Assembly: GCF_030817835.1 (NCBI RefSeq) | Contig: NZ_JAUSZR010000001.1 | Location: forward strand, 3,906,001 to 3,970,000 | Direction of reading: 5' to 3' | Length of the DNA stretch: 64,000 bases | Origin: Pseudarthrobacter sp. W1I19 | GTDB taxonomy: Bacteria > Actinomycetota > Actinomycetes > Actinomycetales > Micrococcaceae | In this document: positions 43,635 through 52,081 of the stretch, piece after piece | How positions within the stretch are numbered: position 1 is the first letter of the stretch | Layout of the letters: every line of letters begins with the position of its first letter | Translations under genes and position numbers: made by a program | The notes under the pieces: generated by a model | What the model saw: the letters and a program-made list of their open reading frames with translations, nothing else | Told to the model about the DNA's origin: nothing | Database searches by the model: none

Positions 43635-43691
43635 TACTTCCCCAAAGAGAGTACGCACTTTCAGGTAAGGTACTGGTATGGAAGTAAGTAC
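43635..43691. promoter_or_regulatory. Likely HxlR-regulator operator region
   Basis: Two sets of TACT...AGTA half-sites lie in the 97-base divergent gap and the first codons of the regulator gene: TACT 43635-43638 / AGTA 43650-43653, and TACT 43671-43674 / AGTA 43687-43690 (within GTACT...AGTAC). HxlR/YodB regulators bind TACT-N-AGTA type palindromes, usually with a shorter spacer. Confidence 0.5.
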
Positions 43692-44067
43692 CTCCGCTCC
43701 TGCCCCTGCTGCACCCCTTCCCGTGGCGCTTGCCGACGGCGTGTTCCCGGCCGGGTGCCCCAGCCGGACGGTCCTGGACCATATCACCAGCAAATGGGGC
43801 GTGCTGATCCTGCTGGCATTGTCCGAGGGGGAGCAGCGGTGGAGTGAACTGCGGCGGCGGGCCGAGGGCATCAGCGAGAAAATGCTGGCACAGACCTTGA
43901 AGACGCTGGAGCGTGACGGCCTGGTCAGCCGGAAAGCGCAGCCCGTCATTCCGCCGCGGGTGGATTACAGCCTCACCGAACGCGGCTACGAACTCGGAAG
44001 CCTGCTGGTTCCGCTGGTGGCGTGGGCATTCGAGAACGCGGAAGAAATAGTCAACGGCCAGCCCTGA
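43678..44067 (+). CDS. HxlR-family winged-helix regulator (QorR-like)
   Basis: A 129-residue regulator. The HxlR winged helix is complete: CPSRTVLDHITSKWGVLILL, LSEGEQRWSELRRRAEGISE, KMLAQTLKTLERDGLVSRKA and VDYSLTERGYELGSLLVPL. A single conserved Cys precedes the domain (FPAGCPSRT), at the position of the redox-sensing Cys in QorR/YodB/HypR. It should repress the divergent quinone oxidoreductase gene until the Cys is modified. Confidence 0.92.
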   Translation: MEVSTSAPAPAAPLPVALADGVFPAGCPSRTVLDHITSKWGVLILLALSEGEQRWSELRRRAEGISEKMLAQTLKTLERDGLVSRKAQPVIPPRVDYSLTERGYELGSLLVPLVAWAFENAEEIVNGQP

Positions 44068-44188
44068 CCGGGCACGATCCAGTGGTCCCCGGAGGGACAA
44101 CACAAGCAAGTAGTCCCGCCTGGAAAAAGCGAGTACATGTTACTGATGTGACTGGTGTGAATAGCGCATAGCTTTGGCGTAAGGTGCC

Positions 44189-44231
44189 AACCGGAATGGG
44201 AGGGCCGCCCTCTGCTGGGAGCGTTCCGGTT
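44189..44231 (+). other. Structured leader upstream of a small gene
   Basis: AACCGGAA (44189-44196) pairs with TTCCGGTT (44224-44231), enclosing a smaller hairpin GAGGG-CCG-CCCTC (44200-44212). It lies 54 bases before the gene at 44285. It could be an untranslated-leader structure; no riboswitch class was recognised. Confidence 0.45.
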
Positions 44232-44284
44232 AACCTGCACCGCCAGTGGGTGGCTTTGCTGCCGCCCGCGAGGAGTTGGTACGC

Positions 44285-44548
44285 ATGGTGAAAACTTATG
44301 TCCCCGACCCGGCCGGCATGGGCCGGCCCATCAGCCTTGCCACTGCCGCAGTAAAAGCGTGGGACCGGACAAAGACCGCCCTCACCCCGCGGTCCCCGTT
44401 CAAGATCGGCGATGCGGTGGTGGGGGATGATCCCTTTATTGGCCGCCGCGAGGGAATCGTGGTGGTTCGGCAACGCAACTCCGTGGGCGTAGAAACCGCT
44501 CACGGAGTGGTGTTCTATGATCACCGGCTAGTGCGGCAGCTGGACTGA
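44285..44548 (+). CDS. Small hypothetical protein, possible SH3-like barrel
   Basis: An 87-residue protein. The ATG at 44285 lies 10 bases after GAGGAG; an earlier in-frame start at 44246 would have no site. The N-terminus YVPDPAGMGRPISLATAAVK is followed by FKIGDAVVGDDPFIGRREGIVVVRQRN and SVGVETAHGVVFYDHRLVRQ, a strand pattern of small barrels that often bind nucleic acid (KOW-like). No function can be named. It is convergent with the SDR gene across a 16-bp-arm hairpin. Confidence 0.6.
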   Translation: MVKTYVPDPAGMGRPISLATAAVKAWDRTKTALTPRSPFKIGDAVVGDDPFIGRREGIVVVRQRNSVGVETAHGVVFYDHRLVRQLD

Positions 44549-44552
44549 GTTC

Positions 44553-44603
44553 TTGTCCAGATATGCAGGGCTGGAGAGCGGAAACGTCTGCATATCTGGA
44601 CAA
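44553..44603. repeat. 16-bp perfect inverted repeat between convergent genes
   Basis: TTGTCCAGATATGCAG (44553-44568) and CTGCATATCTGGACAA (44588-44603) are perfectly complementary around a 19-base centre. It begins 4 bases after the small gene and ends 24 bases before the SDR stop, so it may act as a terminator for both. It is AT-richer than its surroundings and has no long T run. Confidence 0.85.
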
Positions 44604-44627
44604 CAACTCCAAGGGAACGGGCCTGCC

Positions 44628-45380
44628 TTAGCGGGCCGACCAGCCGCCGTCCATCGTGTAACTGGCGCCGGTGACCATGCCGGCGTGGCCGGAAGCAAGC
44701 CAGGCGACCAGGGACGCAACCTCCCCGGGCTCCACCAGGCGCTTGATGGCAGACTCGGTGAGCATCACTTTGGCCAGCACCTCCGATTCCGGGATGCCGT
44801 GCACCTGGGCCTGGTCCGCGATCTGCTTCTCCACCAGCGCCGTCCGGACGTAGCCGGGGTTGATGCAGTTGGACGTGACTCCGTGCTCGCCGCCTTCGAG
44901 TGCCGTCACCTTGCTCAACCCTTCCAGGCCGTGCTTGGCGGCAACATAGGCGCTCTTGAATGGCGAAGCCCGGATCCCGTGCACGGAGGACAGGTTGATG
45001 ATCCGCCCGAAGCCGTTGCTGTACATGTGCGGCAGGGCCGCGCGGATCAGCAGGAACGGAGCCTCCAGCATCAGGGCGATGATCCGGCGGAACTGCACGG
45101 GATCAAACTCCTCGATGGGACTGATGCGTTGGATCCCGGCGTTGTTCACCAGGATGTCGCAGTCCAGGCTCAGGGTGGCGAGCGAGTCCACGTCCAGCAG
45201 GTCCACAGTCCAGGAGGTGCCGCCCACCTCGTCGGCGAGCGCGGCGGCTCCGGCGGCATCGACGTCGGCCACCACCACTTTCGCTCCGCGTGCTGCCAGC
45301 TCGCGGACGCACGCGGCGCCGATTCCGCTCGCTCCCCCGGTGACCAGGGCTTTGCGGCCATTCAAAGTGTTGTTGTCCAT
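44628..45380 (-). CDS. SDR dehydrogenase, 3-hydroxybutyrate dehydrogenase type
   Basis: A 250-residue classical SDR. The ATG at 45380 has AAGGGAAC upstream. TGGASGIGAA is the NAD loop, NNAGIQRISPIEEF the central motif, Ser in INLSSVHG and Tyr-Lys in SAYVAAKHGLEG. AALMLEAPFLLIRA-like helix (RIIALMLEAPFLLIRAALPHMY) and CINPGYVRTALVEKQI are typical of BdhA (3-hydroxybutyrate to acetoacetate). The MHS transporter 50 bases upstream in the same direction may import its substrate. The divergent LysR regulator probably controls both. Confidence 0.85.
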   Translation of the reverse strand: MDNNTLNGRKALVTGGASGIGAACVRELAARGAKVVVADVDAAGAAALADEVGGTSWTVDLLDVDSLATLSLDCDILVNNAGIQRISPIEEFDPVQFRRIIALMLEAPFLLIRAALPHMYSNGFGRIINLSSVHGIRASPFKSAYVAAKHGLEGLSKVTALEGGEHGVTSNCINPGYVRTALVEKQIADQAQVHGIPESEVLAKVMLTESAIKRLVEPGEVASLVAWLASGHAGMVTGASYTMDGGWSAR

Positions 45381-45430
45381 GGCAGTTCCCTTGCGATTGT
45401 CCATCGGAAGTCTCCAGCTATCCAGGCCGC

Positions 45431-46813
45431 TTAGCGGGTCCGGGCGGGGAGCAGGCCTTCACGGGCGGCGTCGGCCTGGTCCACTTCCTCCAGGGCGATA
45501 CCCTTGGTTTCCCGCAGGCTCAGCACTGCCACCGCGGTGATGGCGCAGGCCACCAGCAGGTAGATGGCGGTGGGCACCCAGGACCCTGTGTCCTTCAGCC
45601 ACTGGGTGGCAAGCAGCGGTGCGAGCGAGCCGGCGAAGATGGAGGTCACCTGCGAGCCGAGCGAGACGCCGGAGTAGCGCATGCGGGTGGGGAACAGTTC
45701 AGCCATGATGGCCGGCTGTCCGGCGTACATAAAGGCATGGAGGCAGAGTCCAATGGTTACGGCCGCCACGATCACAACGGGGCTCCGGGTGTCGAACATG
45801 GGGAAGGCGAAGAACGGCCAGGCCGCGCCGGAAACCGCGCCGAACAGGTACACCGGCTTGCGTCCGAGCTTGTCCGCCAGGCGCCCCACCTGCGGGATAA
45901 CCAGGAAGTGGATGACATGGGCGATCAGGAGGGCCAGCAGGAGCGAGGAGGTGTCGTACTTGTGGACGGTCTTGAGGTAGACGATCGCGAAGCTGACCAC
46001 CAGGTAGTACATGATGTTCTCGGCGAAGCGCAGGCCCATGGCCTGGAAGATGCCCTTGGGGTACTTGCGGACCACTTCGAACACGCCATAGCTGACTGCC
46101 TGTTCCTTCTCCACCAGGGCCTTGGCCTCCAGGAAGATGGGGGCTTCGGTGACGTGGGTACGGATGTAGTAGCCCACGAACACGATCACGGCGGAGAGCC
46201 AGAAGGCCACACGCCAGCCCCAGCCGAGGAAGGCCTCGCTGCTGAGGACGGAGGACATGATGAACAGCACCAGCGTGGCCAGCAGGTTGCCCACCGGCAC
46301 GGCGGCCTGCGGCCAGCTGGACCAGAAGGCGCGCGACTTATTGGGGCTGTGCTCGGCCACCAGCAGGACGGCTCCGCCCCATTCGCCGCCGAGGGCGAAG
46401 CCCTGGATGAAGCGCAGGGCCACCAGCAGGGCGGGGGCGAGGTACCCGATGTCGGCGAAGCCGGGCAGGCAGCCCATCAGGAACGTTGCCACGCCCACAA
46501 TCACAATGGTGAGCTGCAGCGTGGGCTTGCGGCCCAGTTTGTCGCCGATCTGGCCGAACACAATTCCGCCCAGCGGGCGTGCAACGAAGCCGACGGCGTA
46601 GGTGAGGAACGCCTGGATGATGCCGTCCAGTTCGTTCCCGGTGGCCGGGAAGAAGTACTTGCCGAACACCAGGGTGGCGGCGGTGGCGTAGAGGAAGAAT
46701 TCGTACCACTCCACTACCGTGCCCACCATTGAGGCGGCCACGATTTTCTTTAGTCCGGATCCTTTGGATGCAGGTCCGGCAGTATTGTCCGCCGGGCGTT
46801 GTTCAACGCTCAT
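45431..46813 (-). CDS. MFS transporter, metabolite:H+ symporter (MHS) family
   Basis: A 460-residue, 12-helix symporter. The ATG at 46813 has AGGAGAAA upstream. GTVVEWYEFFLYATAATLVFG at the first helix, GQIGDKLGRKPTLQLTI between helices 2 and 3, and RFIQGFALGGEWGGAVLLVAEH are MHS hallmarks (shikimate, alpha-ketoglutarate, citrate relatives). The substrate is probably a small organic acid; with the neighbouring dehydrogenase, 3-hydroxybutyrate is the best guess. It is divergent from the LysR gene, with 132 bases between. Confidence 0.9.
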   Translation of the reverse strand: MSVEQRPADNTAGPASKGSGLKKIVAASMVGTVVEWYEFFLYATAATLVFGKYFFPATGNELDGIIQAFLTYAVGFVARPLGGIVFGQIGDKLGRKPTLQLTIVIVGVATFLMGCLPGFADIGYLAPALLVALRFIQGFALGGEWGGAVLLVAEHSPNKSRAFWSSWPQAAVPVGNLLATLVLFIMSSVLSSEAFLGWGWRVAFWLSAVIVFVGYYIRTHVTEAPIFLEAKALVEKEQAVSYGVFEVVRKYPKGIFQAMGLRFAENIMYYLVVSFAIVYLKTVHKYDTSSLLLALLIAHVIHFLVIPQVGRLADKLGRKPVYLFGAVSGAAWPFFAFPMFDTRSPVVIVAAVTIGLCLHAFMYAGQPAIMAELFPTRMRYSGVSLGSQVTSIFAGSLAPLLATQWLKDTGSWVPTAIYLLVACAITAVAVLSLRETKGIALEEVDQADAAREGLLPARTR

Positions 46814-46945
46814 GGGGTTTCTCCTAAGTGTCCACGGTGACACGTGCTGTGATCTCCAGCACCTGAATGGCTTCCCTGAGTATTGCTGCACAAACAAGCA
46901 GCTTCAATAGCCAAACCGGCACGAAGTATGTGCAGAATTGCAGAT

Positions 46946-47854
46946 ATGAAAGCGAACCCTGATGATTTGCTGGTCCTTTTGGCGGTGTCCCGCTCCGCAA
47001 AATTTACGACGGCGGCTCAGGCCCTTGGCCTCAACCACACCACCGTCTCACGCAGGATAGCCGCGCTGGAGAAGGCGCTCGGCGGCCGCGTCCTTGCACG
47101 CGCCACCGGCGGCTGGGAGCTGACGGACCTCGGCGCCCAGGCGGTGCAGGTGGCCGAACAGGTGGAAGCGGTGGTGGGCACGCTGGGAGCAGCAGGCAAG
47201 GCACCCGACCCGGTCACCGGCGTCGTGCGTATGACAGCCACCGACGGGTTCAGCGCCTACATTGCGGCGCCGGCCGTGGCCCGGCTGCGGCGCGACCACC
47301 CGGGACTCAGTGTGGAGGTGGTGACCATGACCCGGCGGGCGCTGCAGCAGCGCTCGGGCCTGGACATCGAAGTGGTGGTGGGCGAACCGCAGGTGCACCG
47401 GGCCGAGGCCGTGCGGCTGGGCGACTACATGCTGGGAATGTATGCCTCCCGCACCTACCTGGCCGAGCACGGAACCCCGGCCACCGTGGCCGAACTCAAC
47501 GGGCACCCGCTGGTCTACTTTGTGGACTCCATGCTCCAGGTGGACGACCTCGATGCGCCCCGCCGGCTGGTGCCCGCCATGCGGGACGGCCTGACCTCCA
47601 CCAACGTCTTTGTCCACGTGGAGGCAACCCGCGCCGGTGCCGGGATCGGTTTCCTGCCCTGCTTTATGGGTGATCTCCACGGGGACCTGGTGCGCCTGCT
47701 GCCAGGCGAAATCGCCGAGCTGCTGCCGTACTGGATGGTGCTGCGGCCGGACTCACTGCGCCGCCCGGCCGTGGCTGCCGTGGTGCAGGCGCTCCGGGAG
47801 CAGATGGCGGAGCACCGGGACTGGCTGCTGGGCAAGGGCAACTCCGCTGGTTGA
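46946..47854 (+). CDS. LysR-family transcriptional regulator
   Basis: A 302-residue regulator. The ATG at 46946 gives the normal N-terminal winged helix (LLVLLAVSRSAKFTTAAQAL, then GLNHTTVSRRIAALEKALGG). A coinducer domain follows, with MTATDGFSAYIAAPAVARLR and GAGIGFLPCFMGDL. The TTVSRRI recognition helix and AATDGF-like start place it in the CrgA branch. It is divergent from the MHS transporter and SDR genes and probably activates them on its substrate. The stop TGA belongs to the dispersed repeat that follows. Confidence 0.92.
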   Translation: MKANPDDLLVLLAVSRSAKFTTAAQALGLNHTTVSRRIAALEKALGGRVLARATGGWELTDLGAQAVQVAEQVEAVVGTLGAAGKAPDPVTGVVRMTATDGFSAYIAAPAVARLRRDHPGLSVEVVTMTRRALQQRSGLDIEVVVGEPQVHRAEAVRLGDYMLGMYASRTYLAEHGTPATVAELNGHPLVYFVDSMLQVDDLDAPRRLVPAMRDGLTSTNVFVHVEATRAGAGIGFLPCFMGDLHGDLVRLLPGEIAELLPYWMVLRPDSLRRPAVAAVVQALREQMAEHRDWLLGKGNSAG

Positions 47855-47970
47855 GCCTGCCGGTGGTTGAGCCGGGGCCCCGCCAGCAGGGTTCCCTCAG
47901 CGAGCTTGCGAGCTTAGGGTGCTGGTGGGGAGCGAAACCTGGATTTCGACAAGCTCAACCACCGGTTGAC
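47848..47970. repeat. Intergenic repeat element, copy B (complete, palindromic)
   Basis: CGGTGGTTGAGC (47861-47872) and GCTCAACCACCG (47953-47964) form 12-bp perfect inverted arms; the segment 47910-47967 is nearly identical to 35675-35732. The element starts inside the LysR gene (GCT GGT TGA) and ends just before the next gene's stop (47974). It looks like a REP/MITE-type element of the genus. Confidence 0.88.
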
Positions 47971-47973
47971 CGC

Positions 47974-48903
47974 TCAATCGCCGGCTGGTAACTCAAGCAC
48001 CGGCAACGGGTCGTGGCGGACAGGGGAGCCCGCCGCGAACGCCCGGACCTGGTCGTCGTCCCAGAGGTGGGCCGGAACTGCTCCGCCCAGGAGCCGGCGG
48101 TGCAGCTTGGGATCATCGCCAAACGGGACGTCGCTGCCGGCCATCACCATGTTTCCGTAGCGGCGGCCCTTGAGCATGGCCGGGTCCGCGATGATCACGG
48201 TGTGCTTGAAGGCAGCGGCGATGGTGGCCGCGTCCTCGCGGGCGTTCTTGAGATCGGGGGCGTCGCCGGAGTTCACCACGTAGAGCCCGCCGGGCGCCAG
48301 GACGCGCTTGACGTGCCGGGTGAACTCCGCTGTGGTGAGCGACCGCGGGGTGAGGGCGCCGGCGAAAACGTCCCGGATGATGAAGTCCCTGGTTTCGGCG
48401 GTCAGCGTTTCGGTGACCTCACGGGCCTCCCCCACCCGCAGGCGCAGCAGCGGGGCCTTGGGGAGATCGAACCAGTTGCGCACATATTCGGCGAGCTTGC
48501 CGTCCAGCTCCACCACCACCTGCCGGGCCTCCGGGTAGACGGTATGGAAGTAGCGTGCCAGGGAGCAGGCGCCACCGCCCAGGTGCAGACCGCGGAGTTT
48601 AGGCCTGGCCCCGGACGCGCCCGACGGCGGCCAGCGCGACTCGATCAGCGCGGACATCCACCGCATGTACTCGAAGTCCAGGAACAACGGGTCCGCGAGG
48701 TCTATATGCGAGCTCATCACACCGTTGATCTTCAGGAGCCAGCCGGTGGAATTGTCCTGGTCCGCGATCAGCTCGCAGTCCCCGGTATCGATGTAATACA
48801 CACCTTCAACAGGTCCGCTTTGGCGCGAACCGGCCGGCACCTCCACAACCCCGGCTACCGACCGCAGGCCGTTCCGGCCTCCTGACCTTCCGCGTTTTGC
48901 CAT
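47974..48903 (-). CDS. Spermidine-synthase-like methyltransferase-fold protein
   Basis: A 309-residue protein of the PABS/spermidine-synthase fold. LRGLHLGGGACSLARYFHT is the nucleotide-binding loop (GGGxC/G), VVVELDGKLAEYVRNWF the acidic strand end, and DFIIRDVFAGALTP, then LAPGGLYVVNSGD the later motifs. The Asp in the loop DVFAG is conserved, but the full substrate gate keeper pattern of true spermidine synthase (GGGDG) is replaced by GGGACS. It may therefore be a related actinobacterial protein without aminopropyl transfer. It begins with a basic 20-residue tail. Confidence 0.78.
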   Translation of the reverse strand: MAKRGRSGGRNGLRSVAGVVEVPAGSRQSGPVEGVYYIDTGDCELIADQDNSTGWLLKINGVMSSHIDLADPLFLDFEYMRWMSALIESRWPPSGASGARPKLRGLHLGGGACSLARYFHTVYPEARQVVVELDGKLAEYVRNWFDLPKAPLLRLRVGEAREVTETLTAETRDFIIRDVFAGALTPRSLTTAEFTRHVKRVLAPGGLYVVNSGDAPDLKNAREDAATIAAAFKHTVIIADPAMLKGRRYGNMVMAGSDVPFGDDPKLHRRLLGGAVPAHLWDDDQVRAFAAGSPVRHDPLPVLELPAGD

Positions 48904-48964
48904 TACCCGTGCCGCGCTTCAGTCATGGTTCAACCTTAGTTGCCGCTCGATACCAGCTGGCACC

Positions 48965-50521
48965 TTAGTTGCCGGGCACGGCCCCCTCACCCTCGCGGAT
49001 CCGTTTCACCACGGCAGTGGTGGACCGCTCAGCGACATAGTCCAGGATGGCCACCCGGCCGCCGTATTCCTCCACGGCGGGCGTCTCGGCCAGCATTTCC
49101 GGACTGTAGTCCCCGCCCTTGGCATAGACTTCGGGCCGCAGCTGCCGGATCAGCGGTGCCGCCGTGGGGGTGTCGAACACTGTCACGTAGTCCACGCAGC
49201 TCAAGGCCGCCACCACGGCGGCACGGTCCGCCATGGAGTTGATGGGCCGGCCGGCGCCCTTGAGTTTCCGTACGGAATCGTCGCTGTTCAGCGCCACCAC
49301 CAGGACGTCGCCCAGCTGCTTGGCCTGGTTGAGGTATCGGGTGTGGCCGCTGTGCAGCACGTCGAAGCAGCCGTTGGTGAGCACAATCCGCTGGCCCTGG
49401 GACCGGTGCAGCTCCAGCTGCCGTTCCAGCTCGTCGGCACCAAGGGCAGTATCAGCAAAGGCCTTCAGGTACCGGCTGAGCTGGCCCGTACTGCAGACGG
49501 AGGTGCCCGGCTGGTGCACCACCACGTCCGCGGCCGACTGGGCAAGGTCCAGGCTCGCCGTCAGCGGCAACCCGGCCGAGCGGGCCAGCGTCAGCGCCGC
49601 AACGAACGTGTCGCCGGCACCGGATGCCTGCTTCTCGGCGGCCGGCCGTGCCCACGTACGGTGCGTGACGCCGTCGGGCCTTAACAGCACGGTGCCGTCC
49701 CGGTCCAGGGTGACCACCACGGCGGCCGCACCGGTTGCCGCCAGCAACTCCTCCGAGTGTGCGCTGACAGCTTCCACCCGGTCCTGGCCATCGGGAAGCC
49801 GCAGGTCCAGCATCCGGGCGGCCTCCTGCGCGTTGGGCGTCACCAGGTCCGGGCGCAGTGGTGCCCACGGACGGGGATCATGGGAGTCGACTACCAGCAG
49901 CGGGCGGTCCCCGAGTGGAACGGGCGCCTCCCCCAAGGCTTCGATCAAACCTTTGTGGACAGGGCCGGAAAGCACGCCCTTGCCGTAGTCGCACACCAGC
50001 ACTGCGTTCTGGCGTTCGACGGCGGCACGCACCGAAGCGGCCAGCGCCTCCAGCGCCTCGGCCGGCACCGCCTTGGCGGAGTCGTCGAGGCGGAGCATCA
50101 CCTGGCCGCCGCTGCTGATCCGGATCTTGGTGGTGGTCACCATGTCCGGATGGCTGTGGAGGTGGGTGACGTCGATGCCGGCCGCGACGAGCTGGCTGCG
50201 CAGGTCCTCGCCGGCATCATCAGTTCCGACGATGCCTGCCACCGAAACCCTGGCTCCGAGCGCAGCCAGGTTCATGGCCGTATTTGCTGCTCCGCCCGGG
50301 ACGGACTCCCGGACCTGGAGGTCCACCACAGGGGCGGGGGCCTCCCGGCACAGCCGCTCGATGCTGCCGCTCCACCAGCCGTCCAGCATCAGGTCGCCGA
50401 TCACCAGGATGGCCGGTTCTTCTTCGGCCAGCCGGCCCGGCAGCCATTCAGACAGGGCGCGCTGGCTGGACAGGTCCACCAGGGCGGGGTCCACCGGCAG
50501 GTTCTCGGGGTGCAGGCTCAC
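48965..50521 (-). CDS. hldE: Bifunctional heptose-7-phosphate kinase/heptose-1-phosphate adenylyltransferase
   Basis: A 518-residue HldE-type protein. The N-terminal PfkB kinase domain (about 35-350) has LVIGDLMLDGWWSGSIER, PGGAANTAMNLAALGA and ASGAGDTFVAAL with catalytic Asp304. It adds phosphate to C1 of heptose-7-phosphate. The C-terminal nucleotidyltransferase (about 375-515) has TNGCFDVLHSGHTRYLNQA (HxGH at 390-393) and makes ADP-heptose. It is the last gene of the nine-gene heptose operon; its GTG overlaps the stop of the aldehyde dehydrogenase gene. A second full-length hldE lies at 52845-54269, so the two may serve different anomers or sugars. Confidence 0.88.
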   Translation of the reverse strand: MSLHPENLPVDPALVDLSSQRALSEWLPGRLAEEEPAILVIGDLMLDGWWSGSIERLCREAPAPVVDLQVRESVPGGAANTAMNLAALGARVSVAGIVGTDDAGEDLRSQLVAAGIDVTHLHSHPDMVTTTKIRISSGGQVMLRLDDSAKAVPAEALEALAASVRAAVERQNAVLVCDYGKGVLSGPVHKGLIEALGEAPVPLGDRPLLVVDSHDPRPWAPLRPDLVTPNAQEAARMLDLRLPDGQDRVEAVSAHSEELLAATGAAAVVVTLDRDGTVLLRPDGVTHRTWARPAAEKQASGAGDTFVAALTLARSAGLPLTASLDLAQSAADVVVHQPGTSVCSTGQLSRYLKAFADTALGADELERQLELHRSQGQRIVLTNGCFDVLHSGHTRYLNQAKQLGDVLVVALNSDDSVRKLKGAGRPINSMADRAAVVAALSCVDYVTVFDTPTAAPLIRQLRPEVYAKGGDYSPEMLAETPAVEEYGGRVAILDYVAERSTTAVVKRIREGEGAVPGN

Positions 50522-52041
50522 GACTTGTCCTGTTCATCGGCTGCGGATTCGGGGCCCGGACCATCAGGAGCAGCGCCCGAATTGTCCTTTGTTGATTCCG
50601 GCGGCGCCGCTATGTGGACCACTTTCACCCGGGTGAATTCGTCCAGGAGCTCCGGGCCGTAGCCAAAGCCGGCGCCGCTTTCACCGCGAGGCTGGGCCGC
50701 ACCGCCCGGGGCGCCGCCGAACACTTCGTTGATCTTTACCGTGCCTACCGGGAGCGCGGCCACTGCCTGCTGGATGTGGGCGATGTTGCCGCTCAGGACT
50801 GTGGCGGCGAGGCCGTACTTGCCGCTGCACGCGAGCCGCAGCCCGTCGTCGAACGATTCCACCACCTGCACCGGGGCAACAGGGCCGAAGGTTTCCTCAG
50901 TCATGATCTGCATATTGTCTGTGCAGCCGAGCAGGACGGTGGCCGGGTAGAAGGAGCCCGGGCCGACGGGAAGGGCGCCGCCCTCCACCGCCCGTGCGCC
51001 CTGCCGCAGCGCGTCGGCCACCTGGGCGTGGACCTGGTCCCGCATTCGGAGATCCACCAACGGGGCAACGGTCCCGTTGTTGTTGCGGAGCGCCGCTTCC
51101 GTTTCCAGGGCAGCGCAGAACTCGGCCGCGATCTCCTGATGTACGTAGATCCGTTCCACGGCCACGCAGATCTGCCCGCTGTTGCTGAAGGCGCCGATTG
51201 CTGCCTGCCCGGCGGCCCACACGGGGTCCACGTCGCGGTCCACCAGCAGCGGATCGTTGCCGCCGTTCTCGCGGATGACGTGGGCGCCGGTCAGCACACC
51301 CGCCCTGGCAATCCGCGCGCCGGCCGCGCTGGAGCCGACATGCGCGATCACGTCCACCTCAGACTGCGTCAGGAGTGCCCCAACGTTTGCACCGCCGGAC
51401 ACCGTCTGGAACACGCCAGGCGGAAAGGCAGGAGCCAGGACTTCGCCCAGTGCCTCACCCAGCCGCGGACAACGCTCGCTCGGCTTGTGCACAGCGGTGT
51501 TGCCGGTCACCAGTGCAGCCCCGATCAGGCCGCATGCCACCGCCACCGGATCATTCCACGGGGTCAGGAGGGCAGCCACGCCGCGCGGCTCGGCCACCGT
51601 GTAGTCGGCAGCGAGCCGGTTGCCCCGAAGGCTGTGGCCGCGGTGGACGGGGCCCAGTTCCGCGTACTGCTCCAGGGTGGAAACCCCCGCGCCGATGCCG
51701 GCGAGCGCCTCGTCCACCGGCCGGCCCGTTTCGCTGAAGTTGAGTTCGGCCAGTTCCTGCGCGGCTGCTTCTAGTGCTTTCGCCGCCTTCCGGAGGGCCG
51801 CGCCGCGTTCCGCGGGCGCGGTGGAGGCCCAGTCCGCAGCAGCCCTTCGTGCCACTTCCACGGCATGGGTCACTGCAGCCGGTTCCGCTTCCGGCACGGT
51901 CCACAGGACCTCACCGGTCCTGGGGTTCAGGATGGTGATGCCGTTGCTGTCAGTTGCTTCCGGTTGTGCAGTTTTGTCCTGTGTTGTGGAGTCCTGTGCG
52001 GTGGAGTCTTGTGCAGTGGTGTCGGTGGCGATGCTGGGCAT
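50518..52041 (-). CDS. Aldehyde dehydrogenase in the heptose operon
   Basis: A 507-residue NAD(P)-dependent aldehyde dehydrogenase. The ATG at 52041 has GGGAGGAAC upstream. The catalytic Glu is in IRENGGNDPLLVD and the Cys in FSNSGQICVAVERIY. The cofactor-binding LLTPWNDPVAVACGLIGAAL precedes them. Members oxidise glycolaldehyde, lactaldehyde or succinate semialdehyde. The N-terminus is a 25-residue Thr/Gln/Asp-rich stretch encoded by a 15-bp repeat. It overlaps hldE by 4 bp, so it is part of the operon. Its role there (perhaps clearing an aldehyde side product or oxidising a sugar) is unknown. Confidence 0.88.
   Translation of the reverse strand: MPSIATDTTAQDSTAQDSTTQDKTAQPEATDSNGITILNPRTGEVLWTVPEAEPAAVTHAVEVARRAAADWASTAPAERGAALRKAAKALEAAAQELAELNFSETGRPVDEALAGIGAGVSTLEQYAELGPVHRGHSLRGNRLAADYTVAEPRGVAALLTPWNDPVAVACGLIGAALVTGNTAVHKPSERCPRLGEALGEVLAPAFPPGVFQTVSGGANVGALLTQSEVDVIAHVGSSAAGARIARAGVLTGAHVIRENGGNDPLLVDRDVDPVWAAGQAAIGAFSNSGQICVAVERIYVHQEIAAEFCAALETEAALRNNNGTVAPLVDLRMRDQVHAQVADALRQGARAVEGGALPVGPGSFYPATVLLGCTDNMQIMTEETFGPVAPVQVVESFDDGLRLACSGKYGLAATVLSGNIAHIQQAVAALPVGTVKINEVFGGAPGGAAQPRGESGAGFGYGPELLDEFTRVKVVHIAAPPESTKDNSGAAPDGPGPESAADEQDKS
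51976..52020. repeat. Three 15-bp tandem repeats at the 5' end of the aldehyde dehydrogenase gene
   Basis: Units GTCCTGTGTTGTGGA, GTCCTGTGCGGTGGA and GTCTTGTGCAGTGGT follow one another (51976-52020). They encode repeated TAQDS-like residues in frame, just inside the start codon. Confidence 0.85.
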
Positions 52042-52081
52042 GATGTTCCTCCCGTCGGTTCCGGCGTGGGTCGTTTGGCGT

